Shown here: one piece after another, positions 40,109 through 49,700 of the stretch
How the letters are laid out: each line of letters starts with the position of its first letter
Position numbering within the stretch: position 1 is the stretch's first letter
NCBI RefSeq assembly: GCF_018555685.1
Contig: NZ_JAFLWW010000016.1
Location: forward strand, 19,241 to 83,240
Source: Aminobacter anthyllidis
GTDB lineage: Bacteria > Pseudomonadota > Alphaproteobacteria > Rhizobiales > Rhizobiaceae
Reading direction: 5' to 3'
DNA: 64,000 nt
Program-made: the position numbers and the translations under genes
The notes under the pieces: generated by a model
What the model was told of the DNA's origin: nothing
The model's input: the letters and a program-made list of their open reading frames with translations, nothing else
Database searches by the model: none

Positions 40109-42028
40109 CTAAACGGCCACCTGCGTCCCGATCTCGACCACACGTCCGGTCGGGATCTGGAAATACTCCGTCGCATCGGCTGCCGTGCGCGCCAGTCCGA
40201 TGAACAGCTTGTCCTGCCACACCGGCATGCCGGAATTGGGCGACGCCTTGAGCGAGCGCCGCGACAGGAAGAAGGACGTGGTCATGATATCAAACTTCCA
40301 GCCCTGCTTGCGGCAGATCGCCAGCGCACGCGGAATGTTGGGCTGTTCCATATAGCCGAAGGTCAGCGTCACCCGCATGAACAGCTCGTTGACGATTTCC
40401 ATCTTGACCCGCTCGCTGTCCGCGACCACCGGCTGCGGCGCCGTCACTACCGAAAGGATGACGTTCTGCTCGTGCAGCACCTTGTAGTGCTTCAGGCTGT
40501 GCATCAGCGCGGTCGGCGCGCTGAGCGGATCGCTGGTCAGGAACACCGCAGTGCCCGACACCAGATGCGGCTTCTTCTTCAGCAGATTGCCGGCAAGGAA
40601 ATCCAGCGGGATCTCGTTCCGGCGCGTCTTTTCGAACAAATAGCGGGTGCCGCGGATCCAGGTCCACATGGTGAGCACAATAACTGCGGCAATGGCAAGC
40701 GAGGACCAGCCCCCTTCAAACACCTTGACTATGTTGGCCGCAAAGAAGCCGGTATCGACGAAGGCGAACAACGCCATCAAGGCGACCGCGACGCCGACCG
40801 GCCACTTCCAGATGCGCGTCATCACAATAAAAAGCAGTATGTTCGTCACCAGCATGTTGCCGGTTACCGAAATACCGTAGGCCGAGGCCAGTCTGCTCGA
40901 TTCACCGAAGCCGACCACCAGCAGCATCACCACCAGCGCCAGCAGCAGGTTGACGCGCGGCAGGTAGATTTGGCCCGATTGTTTTTCCGACGTATGCAGG
41001 ATCACGAAACGCGGCAGCATGTTGAGCTGCACCGCTTGTCTGGTCAGCGAGAAGGCGCCGGAGATCACCGCCTGGCTGGCGATCACAGTCGCCGCCGTCG
41101 CCAGCACCACCATCGGGATAAGCATCCAGCCTTCGTTCATCTCGAAGAAGGGATGACCGACGACACCGCCATTCGCCAGCACGAAGGCACCTTGCCCGAC
41201 ATAGTTGACCAACAGGCAAGGAAACACGATTGCCAGCCAGGCAAGCACGATCGGCTTGCGCCCGAAATGGCCGAGGTCGGCATAGAGCGCCTCAGCGCCG
41301 GTGACGGCGAGAAAAACCGCACCAACCGTGACGAAGGCGACTTCGGGCGAGTTGACCAGGAACGACACGATGTAATGCGGGCTGATGGCCAGCAGGATTT
41401 CCGGGTCGTCCATGATGTGGTTGAGGCCAGAAAGGCCGATGGCCAGGAACCACAGCGCGGTAACGGGCCCGAACACCAATCCTACGCCGCCGGTGCCAAA
41501 CCGCTGTACCGCAAACACGATCGCCAGGATGGCCAGTGTCAGCGGCACCACATAGGGCTGGAATGTCGGCGTGACGACATTCATACCTTCGACCGCCGAC
41601 AGTACCGAGATTGCCGGCGTAATCACTGCGTCGCCGAAAAAAAGCGCCGCGCCGACGATGCCGATGCCGAGGATCACCGCCGAGCGGGTCGGGAAACTGT
41701 TGCGCGCCAGCGCGACAAGCGACAGCACTCCGCCCTCGCCTCGATTGTCGGCGCGGAGCACGAACATGATGTATTTGATCGTCACGGTGATCGTCAGCGA
41801 CCAGATGATCAGCGACAGCACGCCGAGGATGTCGCCACGGTTGGCGACGTTGCCACCGGCTGATGCATGCAACGCTTCGCGGAATGCATAGATCGGGCTC
41901 GTGCCGATATCGCCGTAAACGACACCGAGTGCCCCCAGCATCAGCACCTTGGTGCTGTGCTGCTCGACCTTAGAATGGCTCGATTGTTGGACAGGTTCTG
42001 CCTCGTTACCAGCATTGGTAAGGGCCAT
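40109..42028 (-). CDS. kup: Kup-type low-affinity potassium uptake transporter
   Basis: About 639 residues from the ATG at 42028, chosen because GGAG lies 8 bases upstream; a GTG three codons earlier is open. About 12 transmembrane segments fill residues 25-460. Motifs: LGVVYGDIGTSPIYAFREAL, ADNRGEGGVLSLVALAR, FFGDAVITPAISVLSAVEG, GVVGHPFFEMNEG, followed by a cytoplasmic C-terminal domain. Kup imports K+ with protons at the inner membrane. Intact, and the only full-length metabolic gene inside the inverted-repeat-bounded block. A diverged kup fragment lies at 25625-25762. Confidence 0.95.
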   Translation of the reverse strand: MALTNAGNEAEPVQQSSHSKVEQHSTKVLMLGALGVVYGDIGTSPIYAFREALHASAGGNVANRGDILGVLSLIIWSLTITVTIKYIMFVLRADNRGEGGVLSLVALARNSFPTRSAVILGIGIVGAALFFGDAVITPAISVLSAVEGMNVVTPTFQPYVVPLTLAILAIVFAVQRFGTGGVGLVFGPVTALWFLAIGLSGLNHIMDDPEILLAISPHYIVSFLVNSPEVAFVTVGAVFLAVTGAEALYADLGHFGRKPIVLAWLAIVFPCLLVNYVGQGAFVLANGGVVGHPFFEMNEGWMLIPMVVLATAATVIASQAVISGAFSLTRQAVQLNMLPRFVILHTSEKQSGQIYLPRVNLLLALVVMLLVVGFGESSRLASAYGISVTGNMLVTNILLFIVMTRIWKWPVGVAVALMALFAFVDTGFFAANIVKVFEGGWSSLAIAAVIVLTMWTWIRGTRYLFEKTRRNEIPLDFLAGNLLKKKPHLVSGTAVFLTSDPLSAPTALMHSLKHYKVLHEQNVILSVVTAPQPVVADSERVKMEIVNELFMRVTLTFGYMEQPNIPRALAICRKQGWKFDIMTTSFFLSRRSLKASPNSGMPVWQDKLFIGLARTAADATEYFQIPTGRVVEIGTQVAV

Positions 42029-42961
42029 GGACGACACTCCGATAAGCGCGCGGTGCTCTACGCTTGCTGCACTGCAATATCAAGTGCCGCAACGTAATGT
42101 CTGCCGGCATCGCCTATCGTTGCTCGCCTTGGCAGACTCGCCAGCCCTCGGCCACAGTGCCCCCCGCGATGCGACCGATGGCGACCAGGGTGTCGGGGCG
42201 CATAAGGATGGCGGTTTCCTGATGCCGTTGCTCCAGTGTGATCGCACCGTTGCTGCGTAAGCTATTTACATGCTCGATCCCAGCGAGACGTGGCCAACTC
42301 GAACGCAGGGCCAAGCCGCTCACCGGCCGCACTTTGCGGCGCAGATAACGATTCGATCTCCGCGGCGAGATGCTGGTTGAAGAAGCCACCAAGCTTGTCG
42401 AAGGGCACACGGTCGTAATATCGACATGCCAGCACCCGAACCCAGACAAGCTCCTTCGGCTTCGCTGCTCGCGCCACGAACAACCCGATCTTCTCTGCGA
42501 AGGGGGCGCCGTAATCCTTCAGGTCGAAGCCAAACGGCAGCGTGACGTATACTACACAGGCGAAGGGCTAGGAGGCGGGTTCGGTGAGGAACGGCATGGT
42601 GTCCACGCCGTCTCCTGGAAAGACAGAGGAATGCGGATGGTTCTCGAAAAGGCCGGCGGCGGCCTCTATGGCGGAGAAGATGCCGAGCTCGCAGTTGTCG
42701 CTGTTAGTAACCGATATGATAATGACGGTGCCATCCAATCGCCGCTGGAGATGAGTGATTTTCGGCGTATGGTGCGACCATCCGGGACAGGGGCACCCGG
42801 GAGCACGCCAAGTGCGGGCAGGCCGATGTATTCGATGAGCTGCCAGCTCGCGTTAGTAGCTGGCCGCCCCTGCGACCTGCCCTTGCGCCGAGAGCGCGGA
42901 TCCGTAGGTGTCGCGTCGCCCGCCGGCTCCCGACTGTTTGAGGAGAGGGAGCCGATGAGAC
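42029..42961. other. relic stretch with an unidentified minus-strand frame
   Basis: About 930 bases upstream of kup. On the minus strand, between roughly 42540 and 42262, VTLPFGFDLKDYGAPFAEKI continues as GLFVARAAKPKELVWVRVLA and looks coding. Upstream, another frame has GTVIIISVTNSDNCELGIFS ending at a stop near 42570. I do not recognise either; they may be parts of one broken gene. Confidence 0.35.
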
Positions 42962-43153
42962 GTGATTGGAATGGACATCCACCGCACCTTTGCGGACGTG
43001 GTGGTTTGGGAAGATGGCCGGCTGCGCCATCACGGACGGGTCGACATGACCCGCTCGGGACTGGAAGGGTTCGGCCGCAGTTTGCGACGGACCGATGAGA
43101 TTGTCGTTGAGGCTACGGGCAACGCCATGGCGGTGGTGTCGCTTGCCAGTTAA
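42962..43153 (+). pseudogene. IS110-family transposase N-terminal fragment
   Basis: 63 residues: IGMDIHRTFADVVVWEDGRL, RHHGRVDMTRSGLEGF, TDEIVVEATGNAMAV. This is the start of the DEDD domain (first Asp in GMD, the Glu in VEATGN). It is cut at 43138-43153 by a TGTCGCTTGCCAGTTAATT terminal sequence that recurs around 51.6-51.95 kb. Confidence 0.8.
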
Positions 43154-43210
43154 TTATGAGAATGCGAGCCAATGATTCAGATAGTTGGGAGACAACTTAA
43201 TTTGAGAATG
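43138..43210. repeat. end-repeat motifs of an unidentified element (left array)
   Basis: TGTCGCTTGCCAGTTAATTA is followed by TGAGAATGCG (43138-43167), and a second, shorter CTTAATTTGAGAATG lies at 43196-43210. The same motifs recur in the array at 51604-51953. This is one terminus of an element whose transposase is not evident. Confidence 0.6.
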
Positions 43211-43508
43211 TAACCCGCCTCCCGGGAGAATCCTGTCAATCGTCGCCACTCCGAACGGCAAACCGTGCGGATGCGCGCATTTCCACCTTCGAAGCGCGCG
43301 ATGCGTTCTCGAAGCTCGGAAATGGCAGCAGGGGGCGCCGATACACTCATCTGACCCTTGAAACGCGGAAAGCCTGTGCTATGTTCTATATTTGTTCTCG
43401 TCTTGGCAAGAGTCAACCGAGATGATGTCGTGCCCCGCGGAAGGAGGCATTCGATGCTCGGGCCATATCCTTTCTATGCGAAAATTTTGGAGTTTTGGCG
43501 CCACGGAG

Positions 43509-43578
43509 TGTCCGAAAATTGTAGCATATTTCGGACTCGCACGTTGCCTTTGTCCGAAACTTGTAGCATATTTCGGAC
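43509..43578 (+). promoter_or_regulatory. tandem dyad operator of the AbiE-type locus
   Basis: Two 28-bp copies, differing by one base, begin at 43509 and 43551 (42-base period, four helical turns). Each has TGTCCGAAA on the left and TTTCGGAC on the right as an inverted repeat around GTAGCATA. The second copy ends on the base before the antitoxin ATG. AbiEi-type antitoxins are known to repress their operon by binding repeated upstream sites. Confidence 0.75.
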
Positions 43579-44244
43579 ATGCCCATCGTTGAGCCCGATA
43601 CCGATCTTCGCTCGCGCCTGCTTGCCCGCATTGAGTCCAAACCCGACGAGGTCTGGACCCCCGGCGACTTCGCCGATCTCGGCGCGCGCGCCGCCGTGGA
43701 CAAAACCCTGCAGCGCCTGGCAGCCGCCGGGGAGCTGCGCCGGGTTGACCGAGGCCTCTATGACCGGCCGCGCACGAACAACCTGACTGGCCGCGCCACC
43801 GTGCCGGATTATCGCGCTGTGATCCGCGCCGTCACGCGCCGCGATCGGGCGCGCGCCGTCATCGATGGTATGACGGCCGCCAACGACCTCGGCCTGACGA
43901 CCGCCGTCCCCGCCCGAATAGAAGTGCTAGTCGACGCGCGGTTGAAGCCAATCAAGCTCGGCACGCAAGAAATCCACTTCAAATACGCTGCCCCTAGCCG
44001 CCTCTATTGGGCGGATCGGCCGGGGATGCGGGTCGTCCAGGCCTTGCATTGGATGCAGGACATGCTGACCCAGAAGGGCGAACGGAAGCGTATCCAGGCG
44101 ACGTTGCGCCGCCTGTTTGCCGACCCCAAGCACGGCGAGGCCATTCGCGAGGATCTGCGCGCCGGTCTCTCCGCCGTGCCGATCTGGATGCAGGAATTCC
44201 TCCGCGAAATCCTGAGGGCGGACCCGCACGAGGCAAAGCCATGA
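43579..44244 (+). CDS. AbiEi-type antitoxin/transcriptional repressor (DUF6088)
   Basis: 221 residues. An N-terminal winged-helix region (RLLARIESKPDEVWTPGDFA, VDKTLQRLAAAGELRRVDRG, LYDRP) is followed by the antitoxin body (AVIDGMTAANDLGLTTAVPA, IEVLVDARLKPIKLG, EIHFKYA). In type IV toxin-antitoxin systems AbiEi represses the operon and counteracts the AbiEii nucleotidyltransferase. The ATG directly abuts the operator with no ribosome site, so translation is either leaderless or starts further in. The gene is intact and overlaps the toxin start by 4 bases. Confidence 0.85.
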   Translation: MPIVEPDTDLRSRLLARIESKPDEVWTPGDFADLGARAAVDKTLQRLAAAGELRRVDRGLYDRPRTNNLTGRATVPDYRAVIRAVTRRDRARAVIDGMTAANDLGLTTAVPARIEVLVDARLKPIKLGTQEIHFKYAAPSRLYWADRPGMRVVQALHWMQDMLTQKGERKRIQATLRRLFADPKHGEAIREDLRAGLSAVPIWMQEFLREILRADPHEAKP

Positions 44245-45283
44245 GTACCGATGCTTACCGCCAGATCGTCGCGGCATCCCCAGGCGACCGGCTCGACCTG
44301 TTCCTCGCCACGGCCAATCGGATCGGAGCGCCGGTGGGCAATGTCGAAAAGGATTTCTGGGTCTGCTGGACCCTCAATTCGCTCTACCACGAACGGCCTG
44401 CGGGGGAGCCACGGCTGCTTTTCAAGGGCGGGACGTCGCTGTCAAAAGGCTATGGCCTCATCCAGCGTTTTTCCGAGGACATCGACGTTACCGTGTTCCG
44501 CGACGATCTCGACGCGGCTGCCTCCGTCGAAGAGCTTGAGGCACTGTCGAACAAGAAGCGTCGCTCCAAGCTCGACGGCATCCGGGACGCCTGCCGTGCG
44601 TATATCACAGGGCCGCTGCGAGACTTCCTCACCGCTCAACTTGCCGACATTACGAACGGCGCCGGACGGGTGGAGCTCGAGAAGCCGATGCCGATGGTCA
44701 GACCCTGCTGCTCTGGTATCCCGAGGTCGAGCCGCGTGATGGCGCCTATGTGCGACCGGCCATACGCCTTGAGTCCGGGGCGAAATCGGCGCTCGATCCC
44801 AATCGCCCCATCACGATCACGCCCTATGTCGCGGAGGAAGCGGCAGGCATTGATCTCACCGTCGCCGACGTGACCACGATCGAGGCGACCCGCACCTTTT
44901 GGGACAAGGTGGTGATCGCCCATGGATTGCGCCGCTGGTACGAGCGGCGCGGCGAACTGCGGCAGGAAGGCCAGCGCGTGTCTCGGCACTATTACGACCT
45001 GCACTGTCTTCTCGGATCCGAGACCGGAAAGGCCGCGCTCGGCGATCTCGATCTTGGCGCCGATTGTGTGCGGCACGCACGAATGTTTTTCGACCGTCCC
45101 GACTATGACCTCGCCGCAGCAGTCCCGGGCAGCTTCGCAATCGCGCCCGCTCCAAAGATGGTCGACGCGCTCACGCGCGACTATGCCAATACGGCGGCCA
45201 TGATCTTCGGCACTCCGCCGAGTTTCGATGACATTCTGGAATCAGCACGGCAGATTGAGCAGGACATCAACACCCATTCCTAG
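44241..45283 (+). pseudogene. AbiEii-type nucleotidyltransferase toxin, frameshifted
   Basis: Starts ATGAG overlapping the antitoxin stop. Frame 1 has NRIGAPVGNVEKDFWVCWTL, then the nucleotidyltransferase signature LFKGGTSLSKGYGLIQRFSE followed by DIDV. Near 44690 homology moves to the frame ending at 45283: GQTLLLWYPEVEPRDGAYVR, RPITITPYVAEE, TRTFWDKVVIAHGL and RVSRHYYDLHCLL. A single-base indel in the run around 44685-44700 would restore a 340-residue toxin. As read, the C-terminal half is lost, so the toxin is probably dead while the antitoxin remains. A sequencing error is possible. Confidence 0.8.
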
Positions 45284-45336
45284 TCGCCTGGCCACGTCGC
45301 CGTGCGAGCGTAGACTTTTTGCCGGTCAGTTGATCG

Positions 45337-45741
45337 TCAACCGCGCCTTCCACCACGTATATAGAGATTCACCCTGTCCTTCTGCTCGCTAGACGGCCAC
45401 GATTTATCAACCTGATAAAAGCCATGCCTCTCATGAAGAAGGCGGGCGCCGATATTCTTGGATTGAATGGTCGCGAAAAGGCCGTGACCGTCGGCAGCAG
45501 CCAAGATCGCCGAAGTGAGAAGGTCGCCAAGGCGGATCCGGCGGTGCGCTTCGACAACATATAGCCAACCAACCTCGCCGAGATATTCGTCGTCGGCAAG
45601 TTCGACTCCCGAGTCCTTTTCGATGGTTCGTTGATGGACTCGATTGTTCTTCACCGCGTTAGTTCCCACCGGTTCGCCGTCGACAGTAAGGAATGCGAGA
45701 TAGTGCGCACTCGCGACTCGCGACGCGCTCCGGGAGGCCAT
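45337..45741 (-). CDS. GNAT-family acetyltransferase, probably N-terminally truncated
   Basis: 134 residues. YLAFLTVDGEPVGTNAVKN is followed by the acetyl-CoA core GEVGWLYVVEAHRRIRLGDL, LTSAILAAA, then SKNIGARLLHERHGFYQVDK. The pyrophosphate loop RRIRLGD replaces the usual Q/RxxGxG/A. It begins close to a 73-bp repeat (45749-45821), and the family normally has about 25 more N-terminal residues, so the gene was probably cut by that insertion. Confidence 0.65.
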   Translation of the reverse strand: MASRSASRVASAHYLAFLTVDGEPVGTNAVKNNRVHQRTIEKDSGVELADDEYLGEVGWLYVVEAHRRIRLGDLLTSAILAAADGHGLFATIQSKNIGARLLHERHGFYQVDKSWPSSEQKDRVNLYIRGGRRG

Positions 45742-45748
45742 CAGACCG

Positions 45749-45821
45749 GGATGTCACGTTGTCTGCATATACACGCGTTGAGACCTGCAGCCGCTGATGT
45801 CAGCTGACCATGGCCACGGCT
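45749..45821. repeat. 73-bp repeat, copy 1 (solo IS6-family end scar)
   Basis: From GGATGTCACGTTGTCTGCAT to ATGGCCACGGCT, identical to 50699-50770 over the shared length. At the other site the segment includes the end of an IS6-family transposase gene (stop codon inside it). Here only the end is left, joined to the inverted repeat. Confidence 0.85.
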
Positions 45822-46370
45822 CTCGGCGTGACCCAGAGAGCTGGGAGATGCCTCTGCGAGGCTACAAGTGTAACACCATATTGGTTTAGCAGATCAAGCT
45901 TGGGTGGTAGGCCTCATGGACTAGAGAAAGGCCTTGGAGGCTGAGCAATGGATCGCGATAGCAAACGGAGACGTGCAGCTGGAAGTTCATCCCGCTACGG
46001 GAGGAGGGCCGAGGAGCGCCGCAACTTGACCTTCCAGACGGGCCACTGACCAATGTTGCGGAACGGTTAGTAACCGCTAACCCGCGCGATACAGCACGCG
46101 ATCTTGGGAGCTTCAAACCCGCCGAGAGGCAAGCGCGACGTGCAGTTCAGGACGTTGCACTTCTTTCTGCTCGATGAATTCAAGCACTTGGGTAAGCTGG
46201 AGGCGATCGAGACCGCAATTACGACCATCGCGGGCTACAAGAGGCGCTTCATGCTCATCATCCAAAGCCTTTCGGCACTAACGGGGGCTTATGGAGAGGC
46301 TGGTAAGCAGAATTTTCTCAGCAATACCGGACTGCAAGTGTTCATGGCCACGGCCGATGACGAGACTCCG
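45815..46370. repeat. long inverted repeat, right copy
   Basis: Reverse complement of 38168-38722. The match begins at GGCTCTCGGCGTGACCCAGA and runs into the virD4 fragment, ending at GACTCCGAA (46366). Here the virD4 reading frame continues beyond the repeat, so this is the older locus and the left copy is derived. Confidence 0.85.
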
Positions 46371-46646
46371 AACTACATTTCCAAAGCCATCGGTGAATAC
46401 ACGTTTGAAGCCAAATCGATTTCCTACAGCCAGTCGCGAGCGTTCGACCGGAACATTCAGAATTCGTTTCAAGGTGCGCCGCTGCTGCGTCCCGAACAGG
46501 TTCGGCTGCTCAATGACGAGTACGAGATTGTTCTCATCAAAGGTCTGCCGCCATTGCAACTGAGGAAGGTGCGATATTTTTCGGACCGCATTCTGAAACG
46601 CATCTTTGAAAGCCAGACAGGCGCCCTCCCGGAGCCGGTACCCTAA
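46140..46646 (+). pseudogene. virD4/traG coupling-protein C-terminal fragment (right copy)
   Basis: About 168 residues in frame: VQFRTLHFFLLDEFKHLGKL, IETAITTIAGYKRRFMLIIQ, GKQNFLSNTGLQVFMATADD, then GAPLLRPEQVRLLNDEYEIV and LPEPVP at the stop. This is the C-terminal third of VirD4-type coupling ATPases, including Walker B (LLDEF). The N-terminal nucleotide-binding half and membrane anchor are missing. It sits 85 bases upstream of the C48-protease effector. In Mesorhizobium R7A the effector gene msi059 is likewise near virD4. Confidence 0.8.
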
Positions 46647-46731
46647 ACGATAGCAGACGAGGGATCTCGGCAGAATGAGCCGCTGCGTGGATGCGCAGGA
46701 CTTTGACGATACAGTTTGATGCGAGGCTAGT

Positions 46732-49700
46732 GTGGACCAGCGAAAAAATCCATCCCGTGTAACAGCTTTGCCGCAGGTGCAGGACGCCGGCTTGGAAGAG
46801 GATCAAGCGGTCCAGGCCCGGCAAGTGGGCGTTGAGCAGCACCTTGCAGAGGCCCGGAGGCTGTTCGATCAAGCTGACGAGTCGCCAACCAATCCAGAGG
46901 AGCTTCTGCGACTGGAACAGGGGTTCCGCGAAGTGCTTCAGCGACGGCAGGATGATCAAGTGGCCGAGGCGCTCCGGCCGCTTTTCGATGATCGAGCTGA
47001 CGAGCCGCCAGCCAATCCAGAGGAGCTTCTGCGACTGGAACAGGGGTTCCGCGAAGTGCTTCAGCGACGGCAGGATGATCAAGCCGTCTCGTCTTTTTTC
47101 AGCGACCCAGGGATGCCCGCTGGACCGGGTGACCACAACAGCATCGTGGCCGACTCTTTCACAGCGGCCGGCTCTGGGCACGCCGGAGTTGAGGCCGCCG
47201 CCCCGCCAGCGTTAGCTGCCAGCCAACAGCAGATCCGGCCCTGGCCGGATGCGCTGGACCAGGGCAACCACCTGCCACCCGAGCGGGTGATCATCAACAA
47301 TGAACATGACACAGCGCTGTTGCGGCCAGCGGAGAGGCAGAGGGCCCTGAATACGCCGCAAGCCGCCGCCATTCAGCAGCCGCTGAGCGAAATCGGCAAT
47401 TCAGGCGGCCGCGTGCCGATGCAGCCCCCCACGCAGCAGTTGGGTGAATTGCCATTGGAAGGGGTACCGGTTCAAGGGACAGGGTCCGAACACATCGGAA
47501 GGCTGCATGCGGAGGCCGCGCCCTCCGCAAGGTCTGAGAAGCCCCCCGCTGCGATCGAGGACTCCATAAACGTCTCATTCGCCGTCCCCAAAGGCTTCTC
47601 CCATGGGACTCAACCCGTCCCAGACGCGCGTGTCTTAGAACAAGTGACAAGTGACAGCAGGTTGGCCCCAAACACCCGTGCTATCTATGGTCGTAATCTT
47701 CGCAGATTTTCTGAGGCGCTTGAGAGTCGGGGCCTGACGATCGCTGGGCTGGATCATGATTCGCGGATCAAATTCGCCAAGAGGTTGTTTCCAGGCAACC
47801 GCAATCTCCTCTCCGCGCTGCTACGGGTTCGCGATGCGCTTGACCAGGGCAACCACCTGCCACCCGAGCGGGTCATCATCAACAATGAACATTCCACACC
47901 GCTGTTGCGGCCAGCGGAGAGGCAGAGGGCCCTGAATACGCCGCAAGCCGCCGCCATTCAGCAGCCGCTGAGCGAAATCGGCAATTCAGGCGGCCGCGTG
48001 CCGATGCGGCGAGTGGCGGTGCCCTCAAAGGCAGACGCGCATGTCTTAGAACAAGTGGCCAGTGACAGCAGATTGGCCCCATACACCCGTGCTGTCTATG
48101 GTCGTAATCTTCGCAGATTTTCTGAGGCGCTTGAGAGGCGGGGCCTGACGATCTCCGGGCTGGATCATGATTCACGGATCGAATTCGCCGAGACGTTGTT
48201 TCCAGACAGCCGCAATCTCACCTTCGCGTTGGAACGGGTTCGCGATGCGGAGTGCGCGTCAGACAGAAGCGTGACGGACGCTTTCGCGGCGGCCGGCTCT
48301 GGGCACGCCGGAGTTCAGGCCGCCGCCCCGCCAGTGTTAGCTGCCAGCCAACAGCAGATCCGGCCCTCGCCGGATGCGCTTGACCAGGGCAACCACCTGC
48401 CACCCGAGCGGGTCATCATCAACAATGAACATTCCACACCGCTGTTGCGGCCAGCGGAGAGGCAGAGGGCCGTGGATACGCCGCAAGCCGCCGCCATTCA
48501 GCAGCCGCTGAGCGAAATCGGCAATTCAGGCGGCCGCGTACCGATGCAGCCCCCCATGCAGCAGTTGGGTGAATTGCCATTGGAAGGGGTACCGGTTCAA
48601 GGGACAGGGTCCGAACACATCGGAAGGCTGCATGCGGGGGCCGCGCCCTCAGCAAGGTCCGAGGCGCCCCCGGCTGCGATCGAGGACTCCATAAACGTTT
48701 CGTTCGCCGTCCCCAAAGACTTCTCCCATGGGACTCAACGCGTCCCAGACGCAATGCTCTCTTTCTTGGACCGCCATGGCCTCTTGCCGGACGCGGACAA
48801 GCCGGAATGGAACTACGAGATTAAAGGCCACGGCTACACCGCCCGGAGGCCAGAGGAGGGCAATGACGTTTGGCTCCTCCATCGCGGAGCGATAAGGGAA
48901 GCTGGAGCGGCAGCAGTACCGGCAAGGGCTCCGGGACCCGCCTTGCCAGCGACCGCCAGGCTCTCAGACACCCATCTCGGGGTTCCGGTGGTCGATCTGA
49001 CCACCTCCTCCGATGCACACATCGAAGCCCTTCCGTCAGGCTCGTCCAATCTCCCCCGGGGGGCGGTGCTCGGGGCCACCCAACTGCTGGGCGACGAACA
49101 TATCCAGAGGGATTACGAATTCCTCGAGCAGCAGCTGCAGCAGGCCGATCCAGCGCTCGCCGCCCGGACGCGGCTGGTCGATCCGTCGGTCTCCCATCTG
49201 CTGCGCCACATGGAGCAGCAAGACGCGCGAGGCACATTGCAGTCGATTTATGATCGAAACGCCGGCCCATCCGACTTCCTGTTCGTGCCAGTGAACAATG
49301 GGGTGGGTATTGACCGCGGCACCCATTGGTCGCTGCTCCTCGTAGATCGCCGCGATCCGGAAAGAGCGGTCGCCTATCACTACGACTCCATCCAGCAAAA
49401 TGAACAGCGATACAACGACGCGCCTGCACGAAAGCTCGCTACAAGACTGGACGCGACCCTGGTAACACCCGACATGGCGCAGCAGAAAAACGCTTTTGAC
49501 TGCGGCGTCTTCGTGGTGGACGGCACGCGCGAGCTGGTTCGTCGATTGGCGAACGAAGAGCGGCCAGACCAGCAGCTGCCGCTGCACCTCAACTACCTCG
49601 TCGCCGATCGGCAGGCGCTGCAAAACCGACTGAGAGAGGGGCGCTTGCCGCACGAGCTTGCCGCAAGCCCCGCCGAAGCTTTGGCAGCAGCCGGGTCGCA

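Noticed and set aside
40025..41863. 612-codon frame antisense to kup
   Set aside because: Rich in His, Arg and Gln as expected from the complement of a membrane-protein gene; kup on the other strand is full-length and unmistakable.
45794..45815. Start of a possible tts box (GTCAGCT) upstream of the C48 effector
   Set aside because: Only the first seven bases agree; the TCG-AAGC and CC-CCTA parts are missing, and it belongs to the 73-bp IS repeat.
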